Assembly: GCF_017743735.1 (NCBI RefSeq)
Contig: NZ_JAGHRO010000002.1
Span: forward strand, 434,001 to 498,000
Source of the DNA: Shimia sp. R9_2
Lineage (GTDB): Bacteria; Pseudomonadota; Alphaproteobacteria; Rhodobacterales; Rhodobacteraceae
Direction: 5' to 3'
DNA length: 64,000 nt
The notes under the pieces are model-generated. The model was given only the letters and a program-made list of their open reading frames with translations. It was not told the origin of the DNA and made no database searches. Within the stretch, counting starts at the first letter, position 1. Every line of letters begins with the position of its first letter. This document shows, piece by piece, positions 34,405 to 42,893 of the stretch. The translations under genes and the position numbers were made by a program.

Positions 34405-35040
34405 ATGACCTCCACACGTACAACCAACAGCAAAAAACTGCGTCGCAAAGAGGCGGAAACGCTGATTTTATCAGCAGCAGAAAAAGTCTTTGCCGAGGCG
34501 GGTTTTGGCGGCGCCACCATGCAGCTGATTGCCGATGTGGCCGGTCTGCCCAAGGCAAACCTGCATTATTACTTTCCTACCAAGGAGTTACTCTATCGGC
34601 AGGTGGTTCAGAACATCTTTGAAATCTGGCTTCAGGCGGCCGATTCCTTTGACAACGCCGAAGGGCCCGAAGACGGCATTGGCGCCTATATTGATGCCAA
34701 GATGGAAATCTCCCGCCGCCACCCGGACGGCTCCAAGGTCTGGGCCAGCGAAGTGATGCACGGCGCGCCAGTTATTCAGGATTATCTGGAAACCACGCTC
34801 ACCGACTGGACCAACGGCAGAATCAAGGTGATTGAACGCTGGATTGCCGAGGGGCGCATGCAGCCAATCGATCCGCGCCAACTGCTCTATATGCTCTGGG
34901 CCACAACCCAGCATTATGCCGACTTCGGCCATCAGATCGAAACCCTCAACCACGGCGCGCCGCTCTCGGACGCGCAATGGGAAGAGGCAAAAAACACCAT
35001 AAAAGCCATCATTTTGCGCGGTATCGGCACCATTTCCTGA
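34405..35040 (+). CDS. TetR/RutR-like transcriptional regulator (copy 1)
   Basis: A 211-residue regulator with an N-terminal helix-turn-helix (AAEKVFAEAGFGGATMQLIADVAGLPKANLHYYF read across about residues 24-60) and a RutR-like ligand domain ending QLLYMLWATTQHYADF. RutR senses uracil or thymine. I chose the ATG at 34405 because the longer ATG at 34342 lies inside operator 1. It is divergent from the hydrolase gene and probably autoregulated. A second RutR-like gene follows 87 bases on. Confidence 0.88.
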   Translation: MTSTRTTNSKKLRRKEAETLILSAAEKVFAEAGFGGATMQLIADVAGLPKANLHYYFPTKELLYRQVVQNIFEIWLQAADSFDNAEGPEDGIGAYIDAKMEISRRHPDGSKVWASEVMHGAPVIQDYLETTLTDWTNGRIKVIERWIAEGRMQPIDPRQLLYMLWATTQHYADFGHQIETLNHGAPLSDAQWEEAKNTIKAIILRGIGTIS

Positions 35041-35065
35041 CCAATCGCACGGCAAAACCTTTGCG

Positions 35066-35095
35066 CTACTGGACCGCGCCCGCGCCCTCCAGTAG
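35066..35095. promoter_or_regulatory. inverted repeat between the two TetR genes
   Basis: CTACTGGA (35066-35073) and TCCAGTAG (35088-35095) are perfect arms around 14 GC-rich bases. There is no T-run. It lies 33 bases before the second TetR gene, so an operator for that gene is as likely as a 3' hairpin of the first. Confidence 0.45.
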
Positions 35096-35127
35096 CCTCA
35101 CTTGCAAAGAGCAATGGAACATCACGA

Positions 35128-35745
35128 ATGCCTGAGGCCCAAACGCGCAAACCCAGCCGCATCCAGCAACGCAATCGCAAACGCATCCTCGATGCCGCGC
35201 TCGAAGTGTTCTCCAGCCACGGCTATCGCGGCGCAACGCTCGATCTGATTGCCGATGAGGCCGGTCTGTCAAAGCCCAATATTCTCTATTATTTCAGCGG
35301 CAAAGAAGACATTCACGTCACCCTGCTCAACCAGTTGATGGAAACCTGGCTTGATCCGCTTGAGGATATGGACGCCGAAGGTGACCCGCTCGAAGAGATC
35401 ATGAGCTACGTCCACCGCAAGCTGGAAATGAGCCGCGAATTCCCACGGGAAAGCCGCCTCTTTGCCAATGAAATCCTGCAAGGCGCTCCGCGTATGGCGC
35501 CGCATCTGCAAACCGGTCTGAAACCGCTCTTTGACAGCAAAACCACCCTGATCCGCAAATGGGTGGCAGAGGGCCGTCTGGCTCAGGTCGAGCCGCGCCA
35601 CCTGTTGTTTTCGATCTGGGCCACCACGCAGCACTACGCCGATTTTGACGCGCAGGTGCGGGTGCTGACCGAAGGCGAAACCAATGTGCTCGACGGCGCA
35701 GACGCTTTCCTCGACCAGATGTTTCGCAAACTCCTCTCGGTCTGA
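35128..35745 (+). CDS. rutR: TetR/RutR-like transcriptional regulator (copy 2)
   Basis: A 205-residue regulator with an N-terminal helix-turn-helix (ALEVFSSHGYRGATLDLIADEAGL, then LYYFSGKEDI) and a C-terminal domain that matches RutR: SREFPRESRLFANEI, GAPRM and LFSIWATTQHYADFDAQV. E. coli RutR controls pyrimidine use and is released by uracil. This copy is closer to RutR than the one upstream. It ends before a strong terminator, beyond which the convergent preT-preA operon finishes. Confidence 0.88.
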   Translation: MPEAQTRKPSRIQQRNRKRILDAALEVFSSHGYRGATLDLIADEAGLSKPNILYYFSGKEDIHVTLLNQLMETWLDPLEDMDAEGDPLEEIMSYVHRKLEMSREFPRESRLFANEILQGAPRMAPHLQTGLKPLFDSKTTLIRKWVAEGRLAQVEPRHLLFSIWATTQHYADFDAQVRVLTEGETNVLDGADAFLDQMFRKLLSV

Positions 35746-35788
35746 GGCCGCACGCCGCCCGCGCAAATCCTTCACACCAAACGCAAAA

Positions 35789-35822
35789 CGCCGCTGCATC
35801 TCCTGCAGCGGCGCTTCTTTTT
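35789..35822 (+). terminator. terminator between rutR-like gene and preA
   Basis: A 10-bp stem CGCCGCTGCA/TGCAGCGGCG (35789-35798 and 35804-35813) is followed by a T-rich tract on the plus strand. It ends the TetR gene and may also serve convergent preA. Confidence 0.85.
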
Positions 35823-35839
35823 AATATGGTCGTGACGCC

Positions 35840-37144
35840 TTACTCAGCAGCCGTCGCGGTCGGGTTGTTCGGATGGCTGGTCCAGTTGCCATACTCCGCA
35901 GCAACCGGCGTGTTTGTACGCTCATCCATCTCACCCGCATCCAGCGTGCGCATGGTGATGCAGTTCTCCACCGGACACACGTTGACGCAAAGGTTACAGG
36001 CCACGCATTCATCATCCTTCACGGTGAACACACGGTCCTCAGACATCTCGATCGCCTGGTGGCTGGTGTCTTCACAGGCCGCATAGCAGCGACCACATTT
36101 GATACAATCATCCTGATTGATCACCGCTTTGGTCACGTGATTGAGGTTCAGATACTGCCAGTCGGTGACATTCGGTGTCGCCATGCCGACAAAATCCGCG
36201 GTGGAGGTGTAGCCCTTCTCATCCATCCACTGGGACAGACCAGAGATCATTTCCTGAACGATCTTAAAGCCATAGGTCATCGCCGCCGTACAAACCTGCA
36301 CGTTGCCCGCGCCCAGCGCCATGAACTCCGCCGCATCGCGCCATGTGGTCACGCCGCCAATGCCGGAAATCGGCAGCTTTGCCGTCTCAGGGTTGCGGGC
36401 GATCTCTGCCACCATATTGAGCGCAATCGGCTTCACCGCCGGGCCGCAATAGCCGCCGTGGGTGCCTTTGCCGTCAATCATCGGCTCCGGGCTCATCGCA
36501 TCAAGGTTCACCGAGGTGATGGAGTTGATCGTGTTGATCAGGCTCACCGCATCCGCCCCACCGCGCAGCGCCGCTTCGGCCGGGTAGAGAATATTGGTGA
36601 TGTTGGGCGTCAGCTTCACAATCACCGGCAGGTCGGTGGCCTCTTTACACCAGCGCGACACCATCTCGATGTAGTCCGGCACCTGCCCCACAGCGGAGCC
36701 CATGCCACGCTCAGCCATCCCGTGCGGGCAGCCAAAGTTCAGCTCAAAGCCGTCACAGCCGGTTTCCGCGATCATCGGCAGGATGCGCTTCCACTCATCC
36801 TCCTCGCACGGCACCATCACGCTCGCGATCAGCGCGTGGTCCGGATAGTCCCGCTTCACCCGCGCCATTTCCTCAAGGTTCACCTCCAGCGGACGGTCGG
36901 TGATCAGCTCGATGTTGTTGAGCCCCAACAGACGGCGGTCCGCACCGTGGATCGCGCCATAGCGCGGGCCGTTGACGTTCACCACCGGCGGGCCTTCCGC
37001 CCCCAGCGTCTTCCAGACAACGCCACCCCAGCCCGCTTCAAAGGCGCGGCGCACGTTGTATTCCTTATCCGTTGGCGGCGCGGATGCGAGCCAGAACGGG
37101 TTTGGGGATTTGATCCCTACAAAATCACTTTCGAGATTGGCCAT
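35840..37144 (-). CDS. preA: NAD-dependent dihydropyrimidine dehydrogenase, PreA subunit
   Basis: This 434-residue subunit has an FMN-binding TIM barrel of the dihydroorotate-dehydrogenase type (about 1-320; ASAPPT, LNFGCPHGM, GIGGVTTW) and a C-terminal pair of 4Fe-4S clusters (CIKCGRCYAAC and CVACNLCVNVCP). With PreT it reduces uracil and thymine with NADH. AGGAG precedes the ATG. It follows preT in one operon, 17 bases after the PreT stop. The region that carries the active-site Cys in mammalian DPD reads GMGSAVGQ here. Confidence 0.95.
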   Translation of the reverse strand: MANLESDFVGIKSPNPFWLASAPPTDKEYNVRRAFEAGWGGVVWKTLGAEGPPVVNVNGPRYGAIHGADRRLLGLNNIELITDRPLEVNLEEMARVKRDYPDHALIASVMVPCEEDEWKRILPMIAETGCDGFELNFGCPHGMAERGMGSAVGQVPDYIEMVSRWCKEATDLPVIVKLTPNITNILYPAEAALRGGADAVSLINTINSITSVNLDAMSPEPMIDGKGTHGGYCGPAVKPIALNMVAEIARNPETAKLPISGIGGVTTWRDAAEFMALGAGNVQVCTAAMTYGFKIVQEMISGLSQWMDEKGYTSTADFVGMATPNVTDWQYLNLNHVTKAVINQDDCIKCGRCYAACEDTSHQAIEMSEDRVFTVKDDECVACNLCVNVCPVENCITMRTLDAGEMDERTNTPVAAEYGNWTSHPNNPTATAAE

Positions 37145-37161
37145 ATCGCTTATCTCCTACC

Positions 37162-38484
37162 TTACGCCGACAGTGCAGCGTGAATGTCTTCGGCCGCATC
37201 GCGGCCCTCGGCTACGGCGGTCACGGTCAGGTCATCGCCGCCCGTGGCACAGTCGCCCCCGGCCCAGATGCCCTCAACAGAGGTCCGACCGGTCTCATCA
37301 ACTTTGATCTTACCCCATTCCAGCGCTGGCAGGCCGTCGCCTTCCAGTGTCTGACCAATCGCCTTGAACACCTGATCCGCCACCAGTCGCACGCTTTGGC
37401 CGGTCGGCTTCAGGTCATTGTCGGTGTATTCAAACTCGATCTCGCGCACCGCACCATTGCCGATCACCGCTTTGGGCGAGGCATTGGTGATGATCCGCAC
37501 GCCTTTGGAGGCCGCCAGATCCTGCTCAAATTCAGAGGCATTCATCCGGTCTTTGCCACGGCGATAGACAAGGCTCACGTTCAGCGCACCCAACAGCTTG
37601 GCCTGCACTGCTGCATCCACCGCTGTCATCCCGCCGCCGATCACCACAACATCACGCCCGATTTCCATCTGGGTGAGGTCTTTGGCCTGACGCAGCTCCG
37701 CGATGAAGTCGACCGCATCATCCACGCCGTCTTTGTCTTCGCCATCCACACCCAGCGCGTTCACGCCGCCCAGACCAATGCCAAGGAACACCGCGTCAAA
37801 CTCGGCCTTCAGACCCTCCAGCGACAGCCCCTCGCCCAGCTTCTTGCCGGTTTCAATGGTGATACCACCGATTTTCAGCAGCCAGTCCACTTCGCGCTCC
37901 GCAAAGCTGTCGACAGACTTATAGGCCGCGATGCCAAACTCGTTCAGACCACCCGCTTTGTTGCGCGCATCATAAACGGTCACGTCATGGCCATGCATCG
38001 CCAGACGGTGCGCCGCCGACAGGCCCGCCGGCCCCGCGCCCACAACCGCCACTTTCTTACCTGTAGAGGCTGCGCGCTCAAACGGATGCACACCTGCATC
38101 CACAAGCACATCTGTCGCATACCGCTGCAGGCGGCCGATCTCCACCGGGTTGCCTTCCGCTGTCTCGCGCACACAGACCTGCTCGCAGAGCGTTTCGGTT
38201 GGGCACACACGGGCGCACATGCCGCCCAGAATGTTCTGATCCAAAATCGTCTTCGCCGCCGCTTCCGGCGTGCCGGTGGCGATCTGGCGAATGAACAGTG
38301 GAATATCGATGTCTGTCGGACAGGCCGTCATGCAGGGCGCGTCGTGACAGAAATAACAGCGATCCGCTGCGACAAGCGCCTCGTGATCGTCAAACCGGGG
38401 GTGCAAATCCCCAAAATTTTCGGCCAATTCCGCAGAGTTCAAACGCCCTGCTTGGATGCCGTTGCTGAACAGTGTGTTGGACAT
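37162..38484 (-). CDS. preT: NAD-dependent dihydropyrimidine dehydrogenase, PreT subunit
   Basis: This 440-residue flavin and Fe-S subunit passes electrons from NADH to PreA. The N-terminal domain has the Cys series CYFCHDAPCMTACP and CARVCPTETLCEQVC for two 4Fe-4S clusters. Then come the FAD fold VAVVGAGPAGLSAA and the NAD fold VVVIGGGMTAVDAA, as in glutamate synthase small subunits. GGGGAGG before the ATG at 38484 fixes the start. A RutR-like half-palindrome lies 71 bases upstream. Confidence 0.94.
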   Translation of the reverse strand: MSNTLFSNGIQAGRLNSAELAENFGDLHPRFDDHEALVAADRCYFCHDAPCMTACPTDIDIPLFIRQIATGTPEAAAKTILDQNILGGMCARVCPTETLCEQVCVRETAEGNPVEIGRLQRYATDVLVDAGVHPFERAASTGKKVAVVGAGPAGLSAAHRLAMHGHDVTVYDARNKAGGLNEFGIAAYKSVDSFAEREVDWLLKIGGITIETGKKLGEGLSLEGLKAEFDAVFLGIGLGGVNALGVDGEDKDGVDDAVDFIAELRQAKDLTQMEIGRDVVVIGGGMTAVDAAVQAKLLGALNVSLVYRRGKDRMNASEFEQDLAASKGVRIITNASPKAVIGNGAVREIEFEYTDNDLKPTGQSVRLVADQVFKAIGQTLEGDGLPALEWGKIKVDETGRTSVEGIWAGGDCATGGDDLTVTAVAEGRDAAEDIHAALSA

Positions 38485-38884
38485 AAAACCTCCCCAGACA
38501 CCTATTTGGCTACGCAATCAGGCTGGCACAGGCTTTTTTATCAATCAATCATTTTTTACCGAGCGGTCAAATTTATACAGCACCTCCCCAGTGCTTGTGC
38601 ATTTTTTACGCAGCCGCCCAAAATACAGACCCACAACCAATGAGGGAAATTTTCCTACTTTTGAGCGCAAAGATGCCGACAGGCGGCAAAATATCACTAA
38701 AAAGACCCTGTTTTCATTGGCTTGTTACACGAAAATCCTTGCAATACGCCGATACCCCCTTCAGATGGACGTGCTAAGTTTTCATCTTCGACCTTCTGCT
38801 CCGCTATCTGGCTCAGTCATTCGATCATGTGACCAAGCCGCGCTGTTGCATTCCGTGGACAGCATAAGATCAGGAGAGACGACG
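38485..38884. other. 400-bp AT-rich divergent intergenic region
   Basis: This region separates preT from the cold-shock gene. It holds a RutR-like site near the preT end. The rest is AT-rich and must contain the promoter and the 5' leader of the cold-shock mRNA, which are usually long in this family. No small gene or stable hairpin was recognised. Confidence 0.6.
38555..38570. promoter_or_regulatory. RutR-like operator 3, upstream of preT-preA
   Basis: TTTACCGAGCGGTCAA, read either way, keeps one perfect GGTCAA half and a four-of-six partner. It has three mismatches to the RutR consensus. Its place in front of preT links the dehydrogenase operon to the same regulator as operators 1 and 2. 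Confidence 0.55.
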
Positions 38885-39091
38885 ATGGCCACAGGCACCG
38901 TCAAATGGTTCAACACCACCAAAGGCTTCGGCTTCATTGCACCGGACGAAGGCGGCAAAGATGTGTTCGTGCACATTTCTGCAGTAGAGCGTTCCGGGCT
39001 GACCGGTTTGGCTGACAATCAGAAAGTCAGCTACGAGCTGCGCGCAGGCCGCGACGGCCGCGAAAGCGCCGTAGATCTGGCACTGCTCTAA
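38885..39091 (+). CDS. cold-shock protein, CspA family
   Basis: A 68-residue single cold-shock domain that binds RNA and single-stranded DNA. RNP1 (KGFGFIAP) and RNP2 (VFVHISAV) are present and the start is TGTVKWFN. AGGAGAG precedes the ATG at 38885. A strong terminator follows within 23 bases, so it is monocistronic. The long AT-rich leader suggests post-transcriptional control by temperature. Confidence 0.95.
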   Translation: MATGTVKWFNTTKGFGFIAPDEGGKDVFVHISAVERSGLTGLADNQKVSYELRAGRDGRESAVDLALL

Positions 39092-39113
39092 GGCTGCCAC
39101 GTTATGGTGAGAA

Positions 39114-39141
39114 AGGCGCTGCATCCGCAGCGCCTTTTTTG
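39114..39141 (+). terminator. terminator of the cold-shock gene
   Basis: The stem AGGCGCTGC/GCAGCGCCT (39114-39122 and 39127-39135) has a four-base loop and is followed by a T-run. Confidence 0.92.
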
Positions 39142-39310
39142 TTTTTGGGGGATGGGGGGAGTGTGTGACTATCCTCCCCCAACCCTTGCCCCAAACGCCC
39201 CCCTCATGCACACTCGTCCTATAGGCGCGCAACTGGGAGGATCACCGCGCCACTGCCGGAGCGGTCCCCAGATCACCCGGCACAAAGGCAAGCTTTGGGA
39301 GGAGTGTGTC

Positions 39311-40129
39311 ATGACGTCCAAAACCGCAGGCCCCACCCCGCCGGGCAATCTGGCACCGCGCCCGCAGAGCGTGCTCAAAGTCAACAAGGTGACCGCAGCC
39401 GACATCACCGCCGCGCTCAAAGCTGGCTACGCCGATTTTTGCGCCCACCCGGCCCTCAGCGGCTTCTTCGGGCTGTTTTACGTGTGCTTTGGCCTGCTGA
39501 TGGTCTGGTGCCTGCTCTGGCTCAACCAGATCTGGCTGATCATCCCCGCCATTGTCGGCTTCCCGCTGGTCGCGCCTTTCGCAGCCGCAGGCCTCTATGA
39601 GATCTCCCGCCGCCGGCAAAAGGGTGAGCCCTTTGGCTGGTCAGACATCCTCACCGTCATGGCCCATCAGCGCAAACGCGAGATGGGATGGATGGCCTTT
39701 GTCACCCTCTTCATCTTCTGGGTCTGGGTCTATCAGGTGCGGCTGTGGCTGGCGATCATCCTCAAAAACGCCTCGTTTTCAGACCTCAACGGCTTTCTGA
39801 CAACGGTCTTCTTCACGCCGGAGGGCTGGACCTTTCTGGCCGTGGGCACCTGTGTCGGCGCGGGTCTCTCTGCCGCGCTCTTTGCTGTCACTGTGGTGGC
39901 CATGCCCATGCTGCTGGACCGAGAGACCAATTTTGTCACAGCCATGCTGACCTCGGTGCGTACAGTCACGGAAAATCCGCTTGTGATGCTCACATGGGCG
40001 GCCCTTATCTCCGCCACCATGCTGCTCTCGCTGCTCCCAGCCTTTCTCGGCCTGATTGTCACCCTGCCGATCCTGGGCCACACCACATGGCACCTTTACC
40101 AACGCGCCGTGCCACCTGAGGGCAGCTGA
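39311..40129 (+). CDS. DUF2189 integral membrane protein
   Basis: This 272-residue protein has about six membrane helices. The DUF2189 pattern is clear: DITAALKAGYADFCAHP, then FPLVAPFAAAGLYEISRR and a cytosolic loop with KGEPFGWSDIL. GGGAGGAG before the ATG at 39311 fixes the start. The function of the family is unknown, though its genes are common in Rhodobacterales. It is transcribed alone. Confidence 0.88.
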   Translation: MTSKTAGPTPPGNLAPRPQSVLKVNKVTAADITAALKAGYADFCAHPALSGFFGLFYVCFGLLMVWCLLWLNQIWLIIPAIVGFPLVAPFAAAGLYEISRRRQKGEPFGWSDILTVMAHQRKREMGWMAFVTLFIFWVWVYQVRLWLAIILKNASFSDLNGFLTTVFFTPEGWTFLAVGTCVGAGLSAALFAVTVVAMPMLLDRETNFVTAMLTSVRTVTENPLVMLTWAALISATMLLSLLPAFLGLIVTLPILGHTTWHLYQRAVPPEGS

Positions 40130-40350
40130 GCCTCAACGCGCGCAAAGATCACAACATCGGCCAGCCGCTGTGCGGCTTGATCTCCTTACGCCGCCGCGTC
40201 CACCGCCAGCACGGCGCGCTAAGCGCCTCAGCCGCCAGAAGGTGCGCGACGGCTACCCCGCCATCAAGCGGCCTCTGGATCGTCTCAGCGCCGTTGCACT
40301 CGGCGCATTGGGAGCGGCTTTGATGCTCAACAGATGAAATCTGTCGGGTT

Positions 40351-40728
40351 TTACTGCATCCACACAATCACGGCGGCCATCCCCAGCATCGCCGAGGTGA
40401 TTGGTCCCCAAAGCCGCCGCTCTGGCGCGGACGGTGTGATCCAATTGGCCAGACAGGAAAGCCCCTGCACGCCCAGCGCAACCCAGCTTGTCCAGATTGG
40501 CCACTGGGGCCGCCAGCCCGCAGCGGAGGTGATGGCCACCGCCATCCCCAGCAGAATCACCACAGAGACCGCCGCCGCAATCCGCCCGGACAGAGGCAAA
40601 GCGCCCTCATGCTGACCACCCTGTGTGATCCGCCCCCAGGGTGCGCCAAAGAGCAGCGCAAATTGAAATCCGATCACCGCCAGACAGGCGGTAAAATAAA
40701 GCGCGGGTAAAATCTCTGAAACAGACAT
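40351..40728 (-). CDS. four-helix membrane protein of unknown function
   Basis: This 125-residue protein has four predicted helices (about 4-26, 45-66, 74-95 and 104-124), a pattern seen in many small conserved bacterial membrane proteins. No motif was recognised. The ATG at 40728 is taken because MSVSEILP starts the hydrophobic region; no strong ribosome site is visible. The 221 bases between it and the DUF2189 gene hold nothing that I can identify. Confidence 0.6.
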   Translation of the reverse strand: MSVSEILPALYFTACLAVIGFQFALLFGAPWGRITQGGQHEGALPLSGRIAAAVSVVILLGMAVAITSAAGWRPQWPIWTSWVALGVQGLSCLANWITPSAPERRLWGPITSAMLGMAAVIVWMQ

Positions 40729-40835
40729 GTGTCGGAGCTTAGGCAAAGCGCCCTGCGCTTCAAGGGGCGGCAACAGCAGGCTTCGCGCCCGGGATTGCAG
40801 GCCACAGGCAGCACGGTCCCCACAGGCCTCAAATA

Positions 40836-40869
40836 GAAAAAGGCGCCACCCGAAGGTGACGCCTTTTTT
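40836..40869 (-). terminator. terminator downstream of tRNA-Pro
   Basis: An AAAAAGGCG/CGCCTTTTT stem with inner ACC/GGT pairs lies 22 bases past the 3' end of the tRNA gene; T-runs are present on both strands. Confidence 0.85.
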
Positions 40870-40890
40870 CTTTTCCTCTCAGAGGAAACA

Positions 40891-40967
40891 TGGTCGGGAC
40901 GGCAAGATTCGAACTTGCGACCCCCTGTACCCAAAACAGGTGCGCTACCAGACTGCGCTACGCCCCG
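40891..40967 (-). tRNA. tRNA-Pro (anticodon UGG)
   Basis: On the minus strand 77 bases fold as a tRNA: acceptor CGGGGCG pairs with CGTCCCG, with G-T allowed. The D arm is AGCGCAGTCTGGTAGCGC, the anticodon stem CCTGT/ACAGG holds loop TTTGGGT with TGG at positions 34-36, and the T arm contains GTTCGAATC. CCA is encoded at the 3' end. Confidence 0.97.
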
Positions 40968-41012
40968 GACCGTGGAGCACCGTTTACCCCCACTGTTCGG
41001 GAATGAAAACCC

Positions 41013-41537
41013 CTAACAACGCCACTTTGCGATTTCTTGTAAAAAATTTGGGTGCCGCATCACGCTTCCCTTTGTAATTCCTAGAGATTTTGCCATTCCG
41101 CCATTGATTTCCAAGACGTAACGAATGGCCTCTCCGCCCGGAATCGGGGTCTCATCCAGAGGAATCGCCTCGTGATGGATGTGCTGAATGACACCTGTCT
41201 CATCCGCAAACAGCATATCGAGAGGAATCAGCGTGTTCTTCATCCAGAACGCCACCGGGCCGGTCTGCTCATAAATGAAAATCATGCCCGCACTCGCAGG
41301 CATGGTGCGGCGATTCATCAGCCCCACCGCACGTTCATCAAACGTATCTGCCACTTCTACGGAGAATCGCGCCTGTCCCCAGTCCCCTTTCAGCCAAAGG
41401 GTGTCTTCTCGACAGGCACTCTGTGCATCGGCCCGCTCTGGCATCATGCCAGCCACTGCCAATGCGATCAAAACGGCGCCGACCCTACGTCCGGCGCCAG
41501 TTGGTCTTAGGAGAGCTCTAACGCTGCGTTTTCCCAC
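41013..41537 (-). CDS. secreted DUF192 protein
   Basis: This 174-residue protein has a signal-like hydrophobic segment (about 17-38, ending ERADAQ) and a DUF192 domain (about 45-170) with the family core [27 protein letters not shown] and VLEING. The domain has unknown function. The GTG at 41537 follows GAGG and lies within the end of the upstream cold-shock gene (31-base overlap), so the two are probably co-transcribed, as is common in alphaproteobacteria. Confidence 0.88.
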   Translation of the reverse strand: MGKRSVRALLRPTGAGRRVGAVLIALAVAGMMPERADAQSACREDTLWLKGDWGQARFSVEVADTFDERAVGLMNRRTMPASAGMIFIYEQTGPVAFWMKNTLIPLDMLFADETGVIQHIHHEAIPLDETPIPGGEAIRYVLEINGGMAKSLGITKGSVMRHPNFLQEIAKWRC

Positions 41538-42085
41538 GCCAATACCTCGGTTGCCATGCGACCACGTTTACCGTCGATCACCCGCAACGCCAAGGCTTCA
41601 CCTGGCTGGAGGTCTGCCAGGCCGGAGCGGCGCAGCACCTCGATATGCAGAAAGATGTCTTCAGAATTGCCAAAAACATTGGCGAACCCAAAGCCCTTGC
41701 CCTTGTCGAACCATTTCACACGTGCCGGCTCCAGAGGCGTGGAGCGAATCTCGCTCAGGTCCATGCCTTCGAAATCTGCCAGGGCAACGGGGGTTTCGGT
41801 TTCGGGGGCTTCGATCTTATGCACCTCAACGGCCTGTGCGCCGCGGTTGGTGACCTGAATCGAAACTTCGATCACCGAATTGTCGGCGACAGAGCTTTGA
41901 CCAAAATTGCGCAGAACGTTCGCATGAAGCAAAATATCCGGACCACCATCGTCAGATACGATAAAGCCGAATCCTTTTACCGGATCGAACCATTTCACCA
42001 CGCCAAAGATACGTGTGGTGTCTTTCTCTAGAGTACTCAATGCCTCAACCTTAGTTTGTATCATCCCCATGATGAGGTTCATCAT
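41507..42085 (-). CDS. double cold-shock-domain protein
   Basis: This protein of up to 192 residues has two cold-shock domains: the first with VVKWFDPVKGFGFIV and DILLHANVL, the second with RVKWFDKGKGFGFANV and DIFLHIEVL. Two-domain cold-shock proteins of this length are typical of Rhizobiales and Rhodobacterales. The start is uncertain: ATG codons at 42085 and nearby lack a good ribosome site, while a TTG a few bases after GAGG (MSTLEKD) is a likely shorter start. The DUF192 gene overlaps its end. Confidence 0.9.
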   Translation of the reverse strand: MMNLIMGMIQTKVEALSTLEKDTTRIFGVVKWFDPVKGFGFIVSDDGGPDILLHANVLRNFGQSSVADNSVIEVSIQVTNRGAQAVEVHKIEAPETETPVALADFEGMDLSEIRSTPLEPARVKWFDKGKGFGFANVFGNSEDIFLHIEVLRRSGLADLQPGEALALRVIDGKRGRMATEVLAWENAALELS

Positions 42086-42161
42086 TGCTGCATCAGGACC
42101 AAATCGGCAAGCTCAAAAATATCTTGCATTTCATGCGCTTGCCAGATGCGGCAAAAATTCA

Positions 42162-42767
42162 TCACGGGTTGAGACGGGCAATTTCCCACTGTTTTTCAGG
42201 AGCTTCACGGGTCCAGCGGAAGCGATCATGCAGGCGAAACGCCCCATCCGCCCAAAACTCGATTTCGGTCGGTATGATGCGGTAACCACCCCAAAAATCA
42301 GGGCGTTTGGGGCTCGGACCATGGGTTGCGGTCACTTTTGCCACTTTTGCCATCAATTCTGCGCGAGAATTGAGCGGTTGGGATTGATTTGAGGCCCAGG
42401 CCCCCAGTCGGCTCTTCATACTGCGCGACTCAAAGTAGGCATCCGCCTGAGGCCCCTCTTCGCGCGATACGTGTCCTCGGACCCGAATCTGACGGCGCAG
42501 GGATTTCCAGTGCATCACAAAGGCCGCCGCCCCCGCACTGTCGATTTCCTGCGCCTTGGCGCTGCCGTAATTTGTGTAAAACACAAAGGCCGCATCCTCG
42601 ATGTCTTTGAGCAGCACCATACGCGCATTGGGCATCCCGCTGGCGTCCACCGTCGACAGCGCAATCGCATTCGGATCATTGGGCTCGCTCTTCTCGGCCT
42701 CTTTCAGCCAGGACCGCGCAATCTCAAACGGGTCATCCCCCGCAAATATCCCGGTACGATCAGTCAT
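42162..42767 (-). CDS. pdxH: pyridoxamine 5'-phosphate oxidase
   Basis: A 201-residue FMN enzyme that oxidises pyridoxine or pyridoxamine 5'-phosphate to pyridoxal 5'-phosphate. Family landmarks: [21 protein letters not shown], the substrate loop [25 protein letters not shown] and the terminal RLNP. GGAGAGGG before the ATG at 42767 fixes the start. It is divergent from fabI, with 126 bases between the two starts. Confidence 0.95.
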   Translation of the reverse strand: MTDRTGIFAGDDPFEIARSWLKEAEKSEPNDPNAIALSTVDASGMPNARMVLLKDIEDAAFVFYTNYGSAKAQEIDSAGAAAFVMHWKSLRRQIRVRGHVSREEGPQADAYFESRSMKSRLGAWASNQSQPLNSRAELMAKVAKVTATHGPSPKRPDFWGGYRIIPTEIEFWADGAFRLHDRFRWTREAPEKQWEIARLNP

Positions 42768-42893
42768 ATTCCCTCTCCGCTCGCCTTGGGCCACACCGCA
42801 TATGGTGCCGATTAGATGCTTTGTGAAGCTCTTGATGCACCATGGGCAATCGCCTAAAGGTCAGCAATAACGAATTGGGACTGGGAGTGCGGT

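Noticed and set aside
32828-38643. Long plus-strand frames opposite the carbamoyl hydrolase, preA and preT genes
   Set aside because: They are His/Arg-rich antisense shadows of highly conserved enzymes and have no ribosome sites.
40130-40350. Possible short gene ending near 40337 in the gap after the DUF2189 gene
   Set aside because: The frame has no start with a ribosome site and its only in-frame ATG lies inside the DUF2189 gene.
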